This document shows positions 1 to 7,811 of a stretch of 64,000 nt of DNA, piece by piece (the stretch's first letter is position 1; every line of letters begins with the position of its first letter). Made by a program: the position numbers and the translations under genes. The notes beneath the pieces were generated by a model. That model saw only the letters and a program-made list of their open reading frames with translations. It searched no databases and was not told the origin of the DNA. The stretch comes from Anaerocaecibacter muris (GTDB lineage: Bacteria > Bacillota > Clostridia > Christensenellales > Pumilibacteraceae), in NCBI RefSeq assembly GCF_943192945.1, contig NZ_CALPCE010000005.1, forward strand, positions 62,001 to 126,000, given 5' to 3'.

Positions 1-1
1 T

Positions 2-187
2 AAATACACGAATACGTTTAGAGTGTACGACATAGAGGGAACAACGGTAATAGTGGAAGAAGGCATGCCGTGGTGGGGCGTGCTGTTAATAGTGATGGGA
101 GTAATAGCGATAATAGTAGCGGTAATGGTAATATTGCACGTGAAAGGCGTGTTGCAGTTAATAACAGGAAAGATGGTCACTGCTTGA
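2..187 (+). CDS. C-terminal end of a membrane-anchored protein (partial)
   Basis: The reading frame is open from the window edge to a TGA and gives 61 residues, so the 5' end of the gene lies outside. The piece has a short polar stretch, then a single hydrophobic helix at about residues 24-47 that starts with a Trp-Trp pair, then a short basic tail. It looks like the C-terminal membrane anchor of a larger protein. The family is not recognisable from this fragment. A perfect intrinsic terminator lies about 165 bp downstream. Confidence 0.6.
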   Translation, partial: KYTNTFRVYDIEGTTVIVEEGMPWWGVLLIVMGVIAIIVAVMVILHVKGVLQLITGKMVTA

Positions 188-350
188 AATAAAGCGCAGT
201 CGCTCGGAAGCGGCGTTGATAGAGTCGCTTATAAGCAAGAGCGAACCGAAGAAAGAGGACGTGGAATACTTCCGCGCGTTCACTGCGGAAATAGAGGTCA
301 AGCGCGACCGTATCCAAAAACTGACAAGAGAACTGGAAAAGTTGCTGTAA
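180..350 (+). CDS. Small overlapping coiled-coil frame (56 aa, uncertain)
   Basis: A second frame overlaps the end of the preceding gene by 8 nt and stays open to a TAA just before a strong terminator. The product is charged and mostly Lys/Glu/Arg, with a predicted helical coiled-coil character in its second half. There is no ATG. CTG at 180 follows an AGGAAAGA-like ribosome site, and TTG at 216 is an alternative start. Position between a gene end and a terminator favours a real frame, but a frameshifted tail of the upstream gene cannot be excluded. Family not recognised. Confidence 0.35.
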   Translation: MLEIKRSRSEAALIESLISKSEPKKEDVEYFRAFTAEIEVKRDRIQKLTRELEKLL

Positions 351-352
351 GT

Positions 353-385
353 AACAAAGCCTTGCTAAATAAGCAAGGCTTTGTT
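353..385 (+). terminator. Strong intrinsic terminator
   Basis: A perfect 14-bp stem (arms 353-366 and 372-385) encloses a 5-nt AAATA loop, and the 3' arm ends in a T-rich run. It ends the transcript of the two frames upstream. The flanking A and T runs make it potentially bidirectional. Confidence 0.85.
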
Positions 386-396
386 ATAGATAATAG

Positions 397-453
397 ATAA
401 GAGATAAAAGATAATAGTTGCGGAAGTTTTGCGTAAAGCAAAACTTGATTAGA
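397..453. repeat. 57-bp direct repeat, copy 1
   Basis: This copy is identical over 57 bp to 563-619, offset by 166 bp. Each copy contains a 9-bp inverted repeat, AAGTTTTGC (424-432) and GCAAAACTT (438-446), around a GTAAA loop, so the unit can form a hairpin. Confidence 0.85.
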
Positions 454-469
454 ATATAGTGCGGCTACG

Positions 470-502
470 CCTTGATTTCTCGACAAGCTCGAAATGATGG
501 GG
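470..502. repeat. Interspersed palindromic-family repeat, copy A
   Basis: A 33-bp unit containing TTTCTCGACAAGCTCGAAAT is identical to 799-831. Both copies follow a GTGCGGCTA(A)CGC context. Related, partly inverted pieces occur at about 647-686 and 893-952, all in non-coding DNA. Confidence 0.75.
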
Positions 503-562
503 AGAGGGTAAGGGCGTGATCGCTTCGGTCGAAATGATGTGGGGGGGGGAACAAGATAATAA

Positions 563-619
563 ATAAGAGATAAAAGATAATAGTTGCGGAAGTTTTGCGT
601 AAAGCAAAACTTGATTAGA
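563..619. repeat. 57-bp direct repeat, copy 2
   Basis: Exact second copy of 397-453, with the same internal 9-bp hairpin arms (590-598 and 604-612). It is preceded by a run of nine G. Confidence 0.85.
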
Positions 620-646
620 GATATATATAGAAGTAACGCCAAACCC

Positions 647-686
647 CGTCATTCCGAGCTTGTCGATTGAGCTGGCGAACCGCCGC
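647..686. repeat. Interspersed repeat fragment, copy D (inverted orientation)
   Basis: This piece carries GTCATTCCGAGCTTGTCGA followed by a GGCGAACCGCCGC tail. The tail is also seen at the end of the 893-952 copy. It is a diverged relative of the 470-502 unit in opposite orientation. Confidence 0.55.
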
Positions 687-798
687 CGCAGGGAGTACAA
701 GATTACATTAACGTAACGCAATTATTCGGGAGCAAACACAATAAACGGTCAAAGCCCACACACGACAGAAATCCAAGCTGTGCTTGGTGCGGCTAACG

Positions 799-831
799 CC
801 TTGATTTCTCGACAAGCTCGAAATGATGGGG
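799..831. repeat. Interspersed palindromic-family repeat, copy B
   Basis: Identical over 33 bp to the unit at 470-502, including the upstream GTGCGGCTA context. Confidence 0.75.
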
Positions 832-892
832 ATTGGGCTTTGCTTTTCTATATTTTTAGCTATAGTTTATAACAAGCGACTATGCCTTTACG

Positions 893-952
893 CCCATCAT
901 TTCGACCGAAACGCGGAACGCGCGGAGCGGAGAAATCAAGGCGAACCGCCGC
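893..952. repeat. Interspersed repeat fragment, copy C (inverted orientation)
   Basis: This copy begins with CCCATCATTTCG and ends with GAGAAATCAAGGCGAACCGC, the reverse-complement ends of the 33-bp unit. The centre is replaced by a GC-rich CGCGGAACGCGCGG segment. Confidence 0.55.
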
Positions 953-986
953 ATACATGTAAATCACAATTTACCGTCACAACATA

Positions 987-1017
987 AAAAATCCGAGTGG
1001 AAAGACTACTCGGATTT
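987..1017 (-). terminator. Intrinsic terminator of rpmB
   Basis: A 10-bp perfect stem (AAATCCGAGT at 989-998, ACTCGGATTT at 1008-1017) is followed on the - strand by a run of U. It lies about 45 bp past the rpmB stop. Confidence 0.75.
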
Positions 1018-1061
1018 AGCGCTTGTTTGTAATAATATACGTCGGAAATTAAAACGCGATA

Positions 1062-1253
1062 TTAGTCGTTTTCTTGCTTTTTAGCGGTGCGCAGACAACG
1101 CGTGCAAACATACTCGTGCGAGATTTTGCCGTCAACTTCCGTTGTTACTTTATGAACATTGGCATTGAAGCTGCGTTTTGTCTTTTTGTGCGAGTGGCTG
1201 ACGTTGTTGCCGGACACTTTACCTTTACCGCAAACCGAACAAACTTTGCTCAT
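1062..1253 (-). CDS. rpmB: 50S ribosomal protein L28 (zinc-ribbon form)
   Basis: The 63-residue protein has the L28 sequence pattern: an N-terminal basic GKG/VSHSH segment and a C-terminal CTRCLR motif. Cysteines C5, C8, C50 and C53 form two CxxC pairs, so this is the zinc-binding version. The start is the ATG at 1253 because an AGGAGG-like site (1263-1268) sits at proper spacing. A longer frame to 1280 would begin upstream of that site. The gene is divergent from the Asp23 gene, and its own promoter is at 1297-1325. L28 is an assembly protein of the large subunit. Confidence 0.95.
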   Translation of the reverse strand: MSKVCSVCGKGKVSGNNVSHSHKKTKRSFNANVHKVTTEVDGKISHEYVCTRCLRTAKKQEND

Positions 1254-1296
1254 GTGTTTTAACCTCCTAACGCGGTACAACCTGATTTTCTATAAC

Positions 1297-1325
1297 AATA
1301 TACCACTTTTTTGACCTTTTGGCAA
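1297..1325 (-). promoter_or_regulatory. Promoter of rpmB
   Basis: On the - strand TTGCCA (1320-1325) and TATATT (1297-1302) are separated by exactly 17 bp, upstream of the rpmB ribosome site. Confidence 0.7.
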
Positions 1326-1376
1326 CCGAAAATAGGCACTTTTTTGCTAAATTTTATAATTTTTAGGGTAAAACCC

Positions 1377-1405
1377 TTGCAAAATAATAATGAATAGGTT
1401 AAAAT
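1377..1405 (+). promoter_or_regulatory. Promoter of the asp23-fakA operon
   Basis: TTGCAA (1377-1382), a 17-bp spacer and TAAAAT (1400-1405). Transcription would start near 1411. This rules out the in-frame ATG at 1390 as the start of the next gene. Confidence 0.65.
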
Positions 1406-1446
1406 ATATCCGTGCGGTACATATACTTAATTGTTTTGGAGTTATT

Positions 1447-1797
1447 GTGAGCGTCCATACTTCCAATGCCTATGGCAGAATAACGGTTACGGAGGACTCG
1501 ATAGCACAGGTTGCTGCCGACGTCGCTTTGGACTGCTACGGCATAGTGGACCTCGTATCCAAAACCTTTTCCGACAATCTGTCGGATTTGTTCAGGCGCA
1601 AACGCCTGTCGCGCGGAGTGAACGTATTTACCAACGGGGACAGAATTTTCATTGATTTATACGTTATAATCAAATACGGTCTGTCTATCGAAGCCGTTGC
1701 TCAGTCGCTCAAAAAAGCGGTCAAGTATCGAGTCGAGCATTTTTCGGGCATGGTGGTAGATACTATTAACGTCCACGTTGTGGGTATTAAGGTTTAG
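1447..1797 (+). CDS. Asp23/Gls24 family envelope-associated protein (YloU type)
   Basis: The 116-residue product matches the Asp23 pattern: a short N-terminal strand with GRITVTEDSIAQVAADVALD, then CYGIVDLVSK, an alternating beta/alpha body, and a C-terminal segment ending in NVHVVGIKV. Family members are small cytoplasmic proteins tied to the membrane or stress response, usually encoded just before a FakA-like kinase, as here. I chose GTG at 1447 because GGAG (1438-1441) lies 5 nt upstream and the ATG at 1390 lies inside the promoter. The fakA gene follows after 22 bp. Confidence 0.85.
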   Translation: MSVHTSNAYGRITVTEDSIAQVAADVALDCYGIVDLVSKTFSDNLSDLFRRKRLSRGVNVFTNGDRIFIDLYVIIKYGLSIEAVAQSLKKAVKYRVEHFSGMVVDTINVHVVGIKV

Positions 1798-1819
1798 TAC
1801 CGACTCTCGGAGGATTAAA

Positions 1820-3466
1820 ATGCAAAAATCTATCAACGGCGCTACTTTTCGCAAGATGGTTCTTAACGGCGCAAAGCTGTTGGATGCGAACAAAGCGCAC
1901 GTAAACGAACTTAACGTTTTTCCGGTTCCCGACGGCGATACCGGTACCAATATGTCGATGACAATGCTTTCCGCGTCCCGCGAGGTGTCGGGATGTTCTA
2001 CCAACAATATGCCCGAACTGTGCGACGCGGTCGCCAAGGGCGCGTTACGCGGCGCGAGAGGCAACAGCGGCGTTATATTGAGCCAGATACTTAAAGGCAT
2101 GACTTCGGTGCTTGCGCAAAACACCGAGATTACGGCAAAGGTTTTTGCTAAAGCGTTTGCGGCGGGTACGGAAATCGCGTACAAAGCCGTTACCAAACCC
2201 AAAGAAGGAACTATACTGACGGTCGTGCGCGCCATATCCGAGTCTGCGGAAAAGGCGGCTAAAAAGAACGTCGAGCTTAAAGACTTTTTCCAAGCCGTTA
2301 TCGACGCCGGCGAAGAAATGCTTAAACAAACGCCCGAAATGTTGCCCGTACTCAAAAAAGCGGGCGTTGTGGACGCGGGCGGCAGAGGGCTTTTGATACT
2401 TCTTCAAGGCTTCCAAAACATACTGTTGGGGCAGGAAGAGGATTATTCCATAGAATTCGACGATTCATATAAAGCGGGCGCAAACGACAGCCCTTACGAC
2501 GAGCAGGCGCATTTCAACTATAACGATCTTGCCGAGATCGAATTCGCGTACTGCACCGAGTTCTTTATTATCAATCTTTACAAAAAGACAACCGAAGCGG
2601 ATATAGACTTGTTCCGCGAAAAACTTATGAACATAGGCGATTGCGTGCTTGTTATCGGCGATCTGTCCATGGTAAAAGTTCACGTTCACTCCAACGCGCC
2701 CGGGCAAGTGCTTACTTATGCGCTCGAACTCGGCGAACTCGATCACTTAAAGATCGAAAACATGTTGCAACAGAACCGCGATCTCAAGAGCAAACAGCAA
2801 GAGGACTTAAAGCCGTTCGGCTTGGTTTCCGTTTGCGCAGGCGACGGTCTTACCGCGATATTCAAAGATTTGCTTGTGGATAACGTAATCGAAGGCGGGC
2901 AGACAATGAACCCTTCGGCGGACGATATTGCCAAGGCGTGCGACGCGGTCGCGGCTAAAGACGTATTTGTTTTCCCCAACAACAAAAATATCGTTCTTGC
3001 CGCAAATCAGGCAAAAGCGTTGTCAAAACGCACTATTCACGTAATTCCCACGTCCAATATCCCGCAGGGATTGTCGGCTGTGCTCGCGTTCAATCCCGAG
3101 GACACTGTGGACGGAAATCTTAAAAACATGAACGACGCGCTCGGCAGCGTGCGTTCGGGATCGGTCACTTACGCCGTTCGCAGTACGCAAATCGGCAATT
3201 TCGATCTCAAAGAAGGCGACATTATCGGTATGGACGCCAAAGACATTGTTGCAAAGGGCGACAGCGTCAATCAAGTTACCGAACAGCTTATAGACAAAAT
3301 GATGGACGACGAGGTAAGTTGCATTTCCTTGTATTTCGGCAACGACGTAAAGGAAGAGGATGCAAACGCCATAGCTGCCGATATAACCAAAAAGTACCGC
3401 ATGTGCGACGTTGACGTGCATTACGGCGGTCAACCGCTTTACTACTTTATCGTTTCGCTCGAATAG
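1820..3466 (+). CDS. fakA: Fatty acid kinase subunit A-like DAK domain protein (YloV/FakA)
   Basis: The 548-residue protein has the DhaL-like ATP-binding domain at its N-terminus, with NVFPVPDGDTGTNM at residues 32-45 (D38, D40 and N44 are the Mg-ATP ligands) and GARGNSG and DAGGRGLL further on. A middle domain and a DegV-like C-terminal region follow. FakA phosphorylates fatty acids bound to a FakB partner; no FakB gene is in this window. The ATG at 1820 follows CGGAGGA. It is co-transcribed with the Asp23 gene and ends at a terminator. Confidence 0.9.
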   Translation: MQKSINGATFRKMVLNGAKLLDANKAHVNELNVFPVPDGDTGTNMSMTMLSASREVSGCSTNNMPELCDAVAKGALRGARGNSGVILSQILKGMTSVLAQNTEITAKVFAKAFAAGTEIAYKAVTKPKEGTILTVVRAISESAEKAAKKNVELKDFFQAVIDAGEEMLKQTPEMLPVLKKAGVVDAGGRGLLILLQGFQNILLGQEEDYSIEFDDSYKAGANDSPYDEQAHFNYNDLAEIEFAYCTEFFIINLYKKTTEADIDLFREKLMNIGDCVLVIGDLSMVKVHVHSNAPGQVLTYALELGELDHLKIENMLQQNRDLKSKQQEDLKPFGLVSVCAGDGLTAIFKDLLVDNVIEGGQTMNPSADDIAKACDAVAAKDVFVFPNNKNIVLAANQAKALSKRTIHVIPTSNIPQGLSAVLAFNPEDTVDGNLKNMNDALGSVRSGSVTYAVRSTQIGNFDLKEGDIIGMDAKDIVAKGDSVNQVTEQLIDKMMDDEVSCISLYFGNDVKEEDANAIAADITKKYRMCDVDVHYGGQPLYYFIVSLE

Positions 3467-3475
3467 CATAAACAA

Positions 3476-3517
3476 TAGCCGTACCGACCGGAAATAAGTC
3501 CGTCGGCACGGCTTTTT
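3476..3517 (+). terminator. Intrinsic terminator after fakA
   Basis: Arms AGCCGTACCGAC and GTCGGCACGGCT (one mismatch) are followed by TTTTT. It separates fakA from recG. Confidence 0.75.
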
Positions 3518-3535
3518 ACGATTAACGCTCGGATA

Positions 3536-5509
3536 TTGGAACTTTCGGAGATAAAAGGCATAGGCGCAAAGCGTTTGCAAGCGCTTAACGAGATGGGGAT
3601 TTATACTCCGTCCGATTTGCTGTTGCGTTTTCCCGATAAGTACGTTTTTTGCGATACTGCGATTGACGGCAGAGTGCGCGACGGCGAGGAAATATCGTTT
3701 GTCGGCGATGTCGTTTCGCCCGCAAAGCGGTCTTTTATTCGGCGCGGGCTAAACGTCGTTAATTGTACGGTGCAAAATAACGGCGTGCTTGTGCGGTGTT
3801 CGTGGTTTAATCAGCCGTTCGCCGCGCGCAATTTGCAGCTCGGAAGCAGAGTATATGTTGTAGGAAAAGTAAAAAAGTTTAAAAACTCCGTTCAGCTTAC
3901 GAACCCGACATTATTGACGCCGCAGGACGGCGACGACGGCGTTATTCCCGTTTATAAAACGACTATTCCGTCGCGCACGTTTGCCGCGGCGGTTAAAACC
4001 GCGCTCGATAACGTCAAGGTCAACAGTTATATCCCGTCGCGGCTTGCCGAGCGATACGGGCTTATCCCGTTGCAAAAAGCGTTGCAGGGCGTTCATGCGC
4101 CGCGCAACAGGGCGGAACTTGCCGATTGCAAAAGGTCGGTCGCGGTGGAAAATCTTTGTTACGTAATTACTTCGTATCGATTGTTGAAAGACGATCGGCG
4201 CGACTTCGTTTACTCTGCGCCGCCGTCCGTTATAAACGATTTTATAAAAGGTTTGCCGTATTCGCTCACTGCGGAACAGGTTGCCGCCGCGCGGGAAATT
4301 ATTTCGGCATTGCGATCGGACAAGCTCGCCAATATGCTTGTGCAAGGCGAGGTCGGTTGCGGAAAGACAGTGGTCGCCATGCTTGCAATGTTTTATGCCG
4401 CAAAGTGCGGTTGCCAGTCGGCTATAATGACGCCTACGGAAGTGCTTGCGCGCCAGCATTATGCGACTATGGTCAAAATCTTGGAGCCGTTGGGCGTAAA
4501 AACACAGCTTTTATGCGCGTCCATGAACGCGCGTCAAAAAGAAGAAGCGATGTTCAACATCAAGTACGGCAATGCAAGCTGTATAGTCGGCACGCAGTCG
4601 CTTATAGGCGATTGCATAGAATATAAAAATTTGCGGCTTGTGATAGTTGACGAACAACAGCGGTTCGGCGTCAATCAGCGCGCCAAACTCGAAAGCAAGG
4701 GCAATAAAACAGACATGATAGTCATGACGGCGACTCCTATCCCGCGCACGCTCGCGCTGTCGCTGTACGGCGAGTTACAACAGACCGAAATACGCGAGCT
4801 ACCCGCAAACCGCCCGAAAATACATACTTCCGTCGTTCCGTCGGTCAAAATCGGCGACATGTACGACTATATAGGCAAAAAAGCCGCCGCGGACGAGCGC
4901 ACGTATATTATTTGTCCGCGCATAGATGGCGGCGACGACGACGTTACGGGCGTGGACGATATTTATAAACGCCTTAAAAATTCTGCGCTCGCGCCGCTTG
5001 TCGGGTGCGTTCACGGCAAAATGAAAGACGCCGAAAAAAACGAAGTTATGTCGGCATTTAAATCGGGTGCGATAAAAATTTTGGTTTCCACTACCGTTGT
5101 GGAAGTGGGCATAGATGTTCCGGAAGCTACTACCGTCGTTGTTTACGATGCGGAGCGGTTCGGGCTTGCGCAGTTGCATCAGATTCGAGGCAGAGTGGGG
5201 CGCGGCGTTAAGGAGTCCTATTGTTTTTTGATAAGCGAAAACGGCACGCCCGAAAGCGACGCGCGGTTAAAAGATTTTTGTGGCTTGAAGGACGGATTTT
5301 CTGTGTCCGAGCTTGATTTTAATTTGCGCGGCGCGGGCGACTTTGTGGGACTTCGTCAGCACGGAAGCGGCACTTTGCAGATAGACAACGCAATAATCGA
5401 GCGCGCCCGTGCGCTGTCCGACGCGCTTATTGCCGACGGAACTTCGTCCGAATCGATAATCGGTTCGCTAAAAGCGCCCGAATTTATACGTTCGGTAACA
5501 ATGAATTGA
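3536..5509 (+). CDS. recG: ATP-dependent DNA helicase RecG
   Basis: The 657-residue protein has the RecG order: an N-terminal wedge/OB region (opening with an ELSEIKGIGAKR helix-hairpin-helix-like segment), the helicase core with Walker A GEVGCGKT near residue 272, DEQQRFG (RecG normally has DEQHRFG), TATPIPRTLAL, then the C-terminal helicase half with HGKM and QIRGRVGRG. RecG reverses stalled forks and processes branched DNA. The start is TTG at 3536, with only a weak upstream ribosome site; no ATG is better placed. comEC follows after one base. Confidence 0.95.
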   Translation: MELSEIKGIGAKRLQALNEMGIYTPSDLLLRFPDKYVFCDTAIDGRVRDGEEISFVGDVVSPAKRSFIRRGLNVVNCTVQNNGVLVRCSWFNQPFAARNLQLGSRVYVVGKVKKFKNSVQLTNPTLLTPQDGDDGVIPVYKTTIPSRTFAAAVKTALDNVKVNSYIPSRLAERYGLIPLQKALQGVHAPRNRAELADCKRSVAVENLCYVITSYRLLKDDRRDFVYSAPPSVINDFIKGLPYSLTAEQVAAAREIISALRSDKLANMLVQGEVGCGKTVVAMLAMFYAAKCGCQSAIMTPTEVLARQHYATMVKILEPLGVKTQLLCASMNARQKEEAMFNIKYGNASCIVGTQSLIGDCIEYKNLRLVIVDEQQRFGVNQRAKLESKGNKTDMIVMTATPIPRTLALSLYGELQQTEIRELPANRPKIHTSVVPSVKIGDMYDYIGKKAAADERTYIICPRIDGGDDDVTGVDDIYKRLKNSALAPLVGCVHGKMKDAEKNEVMSAFKSGAIKILVSTTVVEVGIDVPEATTVVVYDAERFGLAQLHQIRGRVGRGVKESYCFLISENGTPESDARLKDFCGLKDGFSVSELDFNLRGAGDFVGLRQHGSGTLQIDNAIIERARALSDALIADGTSSESIIGSLKAPEFIRSVTMN

Positions 5510-5510
5510 T

Positions 5511-7052
5511 ATGGCGGGATCGCCTGTTAATTTCAGAACGTTTATTGTCGTTGCGCTGTCTGTCGGCGCGGCGGTGTTTTGTGTATATGTTTATTCATTA
5601 AACTATATTGTCGGGACGGTATTTGCAAGCGCATATACCGCGACGATAGTGTTTATCACAATAATGGTCATATACAAATATATAACCAAAAGAACGAAAT
5701 TGCGCTATGCCGTCGCGGCGGCGTTGTCTTTTGTGCTCGGAATAAGCGCTTTTGCCGTTGGCGCGTATACCGCAGACGATTGGAGAACAGGCGAGGCGTA
5801 TAACGGGAACTGTTCGGTGCTCGGCAGGGTGTGCGCGGTCGATTTTTCGTCGGGCGATTACAAGTTTGTTATCGAGGATTTGTATTTGAACGGCAAGCCC
5901 GTAGTCGGAAAAATGCGCGTTACGGTGTTGCCTGCCGAAAACAATGCGGCGGAACACGTCGCGACGGGCGATAAATTGAGTTTCGAGGCAAGTGTGCGGC
6001 ACGTCAAGCTGATTTCGGGTTTTCGGATTAACGGCAATGCGTATCGCACTAATATAAGATATAACGTATCGGTTCGCGGCGACGCGCTGTCGGTTGTTTT
6101 CGGCGCGCCGAGCGCGTTGGAAAAATTTACGGCGGGGTTGCGCGAACTGCTTGTTGAAAATATGGGCGAAAAGTACGGAAATATCGCGTTTTCCATGTTG
6201 ACGGGCGATAAATATGCGCTCGACGGGGAAATCAAGGACTATTTTACCGCGGCGGGCTTGGGGCATATTATGGCTGTTTCGGGCTTGCATATAGGCTTTT
6301 TGATATTTGTTTTGAATTTTGTATTGTATAGATTGAGCAAAAAAGTCAGATTTCCCATAATCTTGGCGGCGATTGCGGGCTATACCGTGCTTGCCGATTT
6401 TTCGCCGTCCGTGGTGCGCGCCGTGATTATGGCTGTGATTTCGGGGTTCGCAGTTTTCGTGGGCGGACGCAAAGATTTGCTGTCGTCGTTGCTTTGCGCG
6501 TTTTCGTTTATTCTCGCCGTAAAACCTATGTACTTATTCGACGCGGGATTTTTATTGAGTTTCGCCGCAATTTTCGGAATTGCATTGTTCGCCAATTCGA
6601 TAAGGCTGTTTATGGCAAAGCGCGGCGCGCACAACAAAATTGCGAGCGGGATAGGCGCGTCGGTATCCGTATCGGTAGCGGTTACGCCCGTGCAAACGTA
6701 TTTTTTCGGACAAATACAGTTGCTGTCCGTTATTGCTAACGTAATATTGCTGCCGTTTGTATCGGTTGTGTTTATAACTTTGGTCGCTACATTGCCGATA
6801 GCCGCCATACCGTATTGCGGCGGGATTTTGCATGCGAGTAAATATTTGCTCGTCGCACTCGATTATGCGGCGCAGGGCATAGCTGCCGTGCCGTTTACGG
6901 TAATTACCGTAAAAACATCCGCGGCGGTGTTTTTATGTTATCCCGTAATGTTCTGCGCGAGCGGGTATTTTATGATGAACAAAGGAAAAACCGCCGTAAT
7001 TTTGTATTCTGCGGCGGTTTGCGTGCTTATTTGTTATATCTGTGCGGCGTAA
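5511..7052 (+). CDS. comEC: ComEC/Rec2-type DNA uptake channel protein, no lactamase domain
   Basis: A 513-residue polytopic membrane protein. After two or three N-terminal helices and a soluble OB-like segment comes the competence domain with MLTGDKYAL and HIMAVSGLHIGF, followed by about eight hydrophobic helices. It stops after the membrane domain, so the C-terminal metallo-beta-lactamase domain found in many ComEC proteins is missing. It may be the channel for transformation DNA; no other competence gene is in view. It starts one base after recG. Its stop codon abuts the stop of the convergent lipoprotein gene. Confidence 0.85.
   Translation: MAGSPVNFRTFIVVALSVGAAVFCVYVYSLNYIVGTVFASAYTATIVFITIMVIYKYITKRTKLRYAVAAALSFVLGISAFAVGAYTADDWRTGEAYNGNCSVLGRVCAVDFSSGDYKFVIEDLYLNGKPVVGKMRVTVLPAENNAAEHVATGDKLSFEASVRHVKLISGFRINGNAYRTNIRYNVSVRGDALSVVFGAPSALEKFTAGLRELLVENMGEKYGNIAFSMLTGDKYALDGEIKDYFTAAGLGHIMAVSGLHIGFLIFVLNFVLYRLSKKVRFPIILAAIAGYTVLADFSPSVVRAVIMAVISGFAVFVGGRKDLLSSLLCAFSFILAVKPMYLFDAGFLLSFAAIFGIALFANSIRLFMAKRGAHNKIASGIGASVSVSVAVTPVQTYFFGQIQLLSVIANVILLPFVSVVFITLVATLPIAAIPYCGGILHASKYLLVALDYAAQGIAAVPFTVITVKTSAAVFLCYPVMFCASGYFMMNKGKTAVILYSAAVCVLICYICAA
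6985..7020 (-). terminator. Terminator for the convergent lipoprotein gene, inside comEC
   Basis: Arms AAACCGCCG (6988-6996) and CGGCGGTTT (7012-7020) form a 9-bp stem. Read on the - strand, it is followed by TTTTT and lies 33 bp past the stop of the lipoprotein gene. The sequence codes for the last residues of ComEC on the other strand. Confidence 0.5.
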
Positions 7053-7652
7053 TTACTTTTCGTAAGGCGTTGCGAGCGGTTGCGATAATATTACGGTGTG
7101 ACAGTTTTCGTAAACCAAAATCTTGCCGCCCGGCAAAAGTTCGCCGTACATGCTGTCCGCAACGTAAACGTTGTGTTCGGGCTGTTCGATAGGATCGTCA
7201 TAAAACATCATGATTTCGCGACCGCGAGTGTACCAACGTCCGTAATGGTTGGACTCGACTCCTTTGGAAACTATTTTAAGCGTAAAAGTATTGTCGTCGT
7301 TGATCGTCAGATTAAAGTCGAGCGTTTCGTCGCGCTCTATTCCGTAAGGCGCATGGATATACTCGACGGTGTACGTGCCGACAACGGGCTGTCTGAACAT
7401 GCGGCGCATGCCGTGTATAATCGGCTTGTACTCGTCCGCGCCGAAAAATTCGTCAACGGTATTGCCGTCGATCTTGATGTTGATGTCGTGCGAAAAGCCG
7501 TCGGATGGCGTTTGCGTTTCGTGTTGTTCCGTGCGCGTCGTAGGTTCTTCGGGCAGGGCGCGATAGTCAACGTTATGCGCAGGTTTTGCGCAGCCGCACA
7601 GCATGGCGGAGGACAGTGCGCACACGGTTGCAAGAGTGATAATTTTTTTCAT
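7053..7652 (-). CDS. Putative lipoprotein, unknown function
   Basis: The 199-residue protein has a basic start, a hydrophobic signal segment and a lipobox-like L18-C19-G20-C21, so C21 is the probable lipidated residue. A Thr/Gln/Glu-rich linker follows at about residues 35-55. The rest is a soluble domain rich in beta-type sequence with NDDNTFTLKIVSKG and GRWYTRGREIMMFYDD, resembling lipocalin-like or copper-resistance-type small beta-barrel domains, although I cannot name a family. GAGGTG precedes the ATG. The gene is monocistronic, convergent with comEC and divergent from infC. Confidence 0.7.
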   Translation of the reverse strand: MKKIITLATVCALSSAMLCGCAKPAHNVDYRALPEEPTTRTEQHETQTPSDGFSHDINIKIDGNTVDEFFGADEYKPIIHGMRRMFRQPVVGTYTVEYIHAPYGIERDETLDFNLTINDDNTFTLKIVSKGVESNHYGRWYTRGREIMMFYDDPIEQPEHNVYVADSMYGELLPGGKILVYENCHTVILSQPLATPYEK

Positions 7653-7758
7653 GGTTCACCTCGTGAAACGAAATATTGTTGTTAGTCTTTTTTTTCTTTC
7701 GTGCTTTTATTCACGAAAATTTAAGGTAAAAAATTTTATGCAAACTCGTTCAAAACGT

Positions 7759-7787
7759 TTGACTTTGAATGTGTAATGCCTTATAAT
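7759..7787 (+). promoter_or_regulatory. Promoter of the infC-rpmI-rplT operon
   Basis: TTGACT (7759-7764), a 17-bp spacer and a consensus TATAAT (7782-7787). The inferred transcript begins near 7794 and has a leader of about 125 nt. Confidence 0.85.
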
Positions 7788-7811
7788 AAACAGGCAAGCA
7801 GATTTAATCTC

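Larger units (their letters stand above)
351..1061. other. Gene-free repeat block (about 700 bp)
   Basis: No convincing gene is visible here on either strand. The stretch contains one terminator, a 57-bp direct repeat present twice, and several partial copies in both orientations of a second repeat family with the shared core TTTCTCGACAAGCTCGAAAT. It also has an 8-bp inverted pair AAAGCCCA (751-758) and TGGGCTTT (834-841). It reads as a landing zone of non-coding interspersed repeats. Confidence 0.7.

Noticed and set aside
397-619. Possible CRISPR remnant
   Set aside because: Only two repeats of 57 bp with a 109-bp gap, no regular spacers and no cas gene in the window.
7697-7717. TCGTG/CACGA hairpin upstream of the lipoprotein gene as a terminator
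   Set aside because: The arms are 5 bp and no T run is in a suitable place on either strand.
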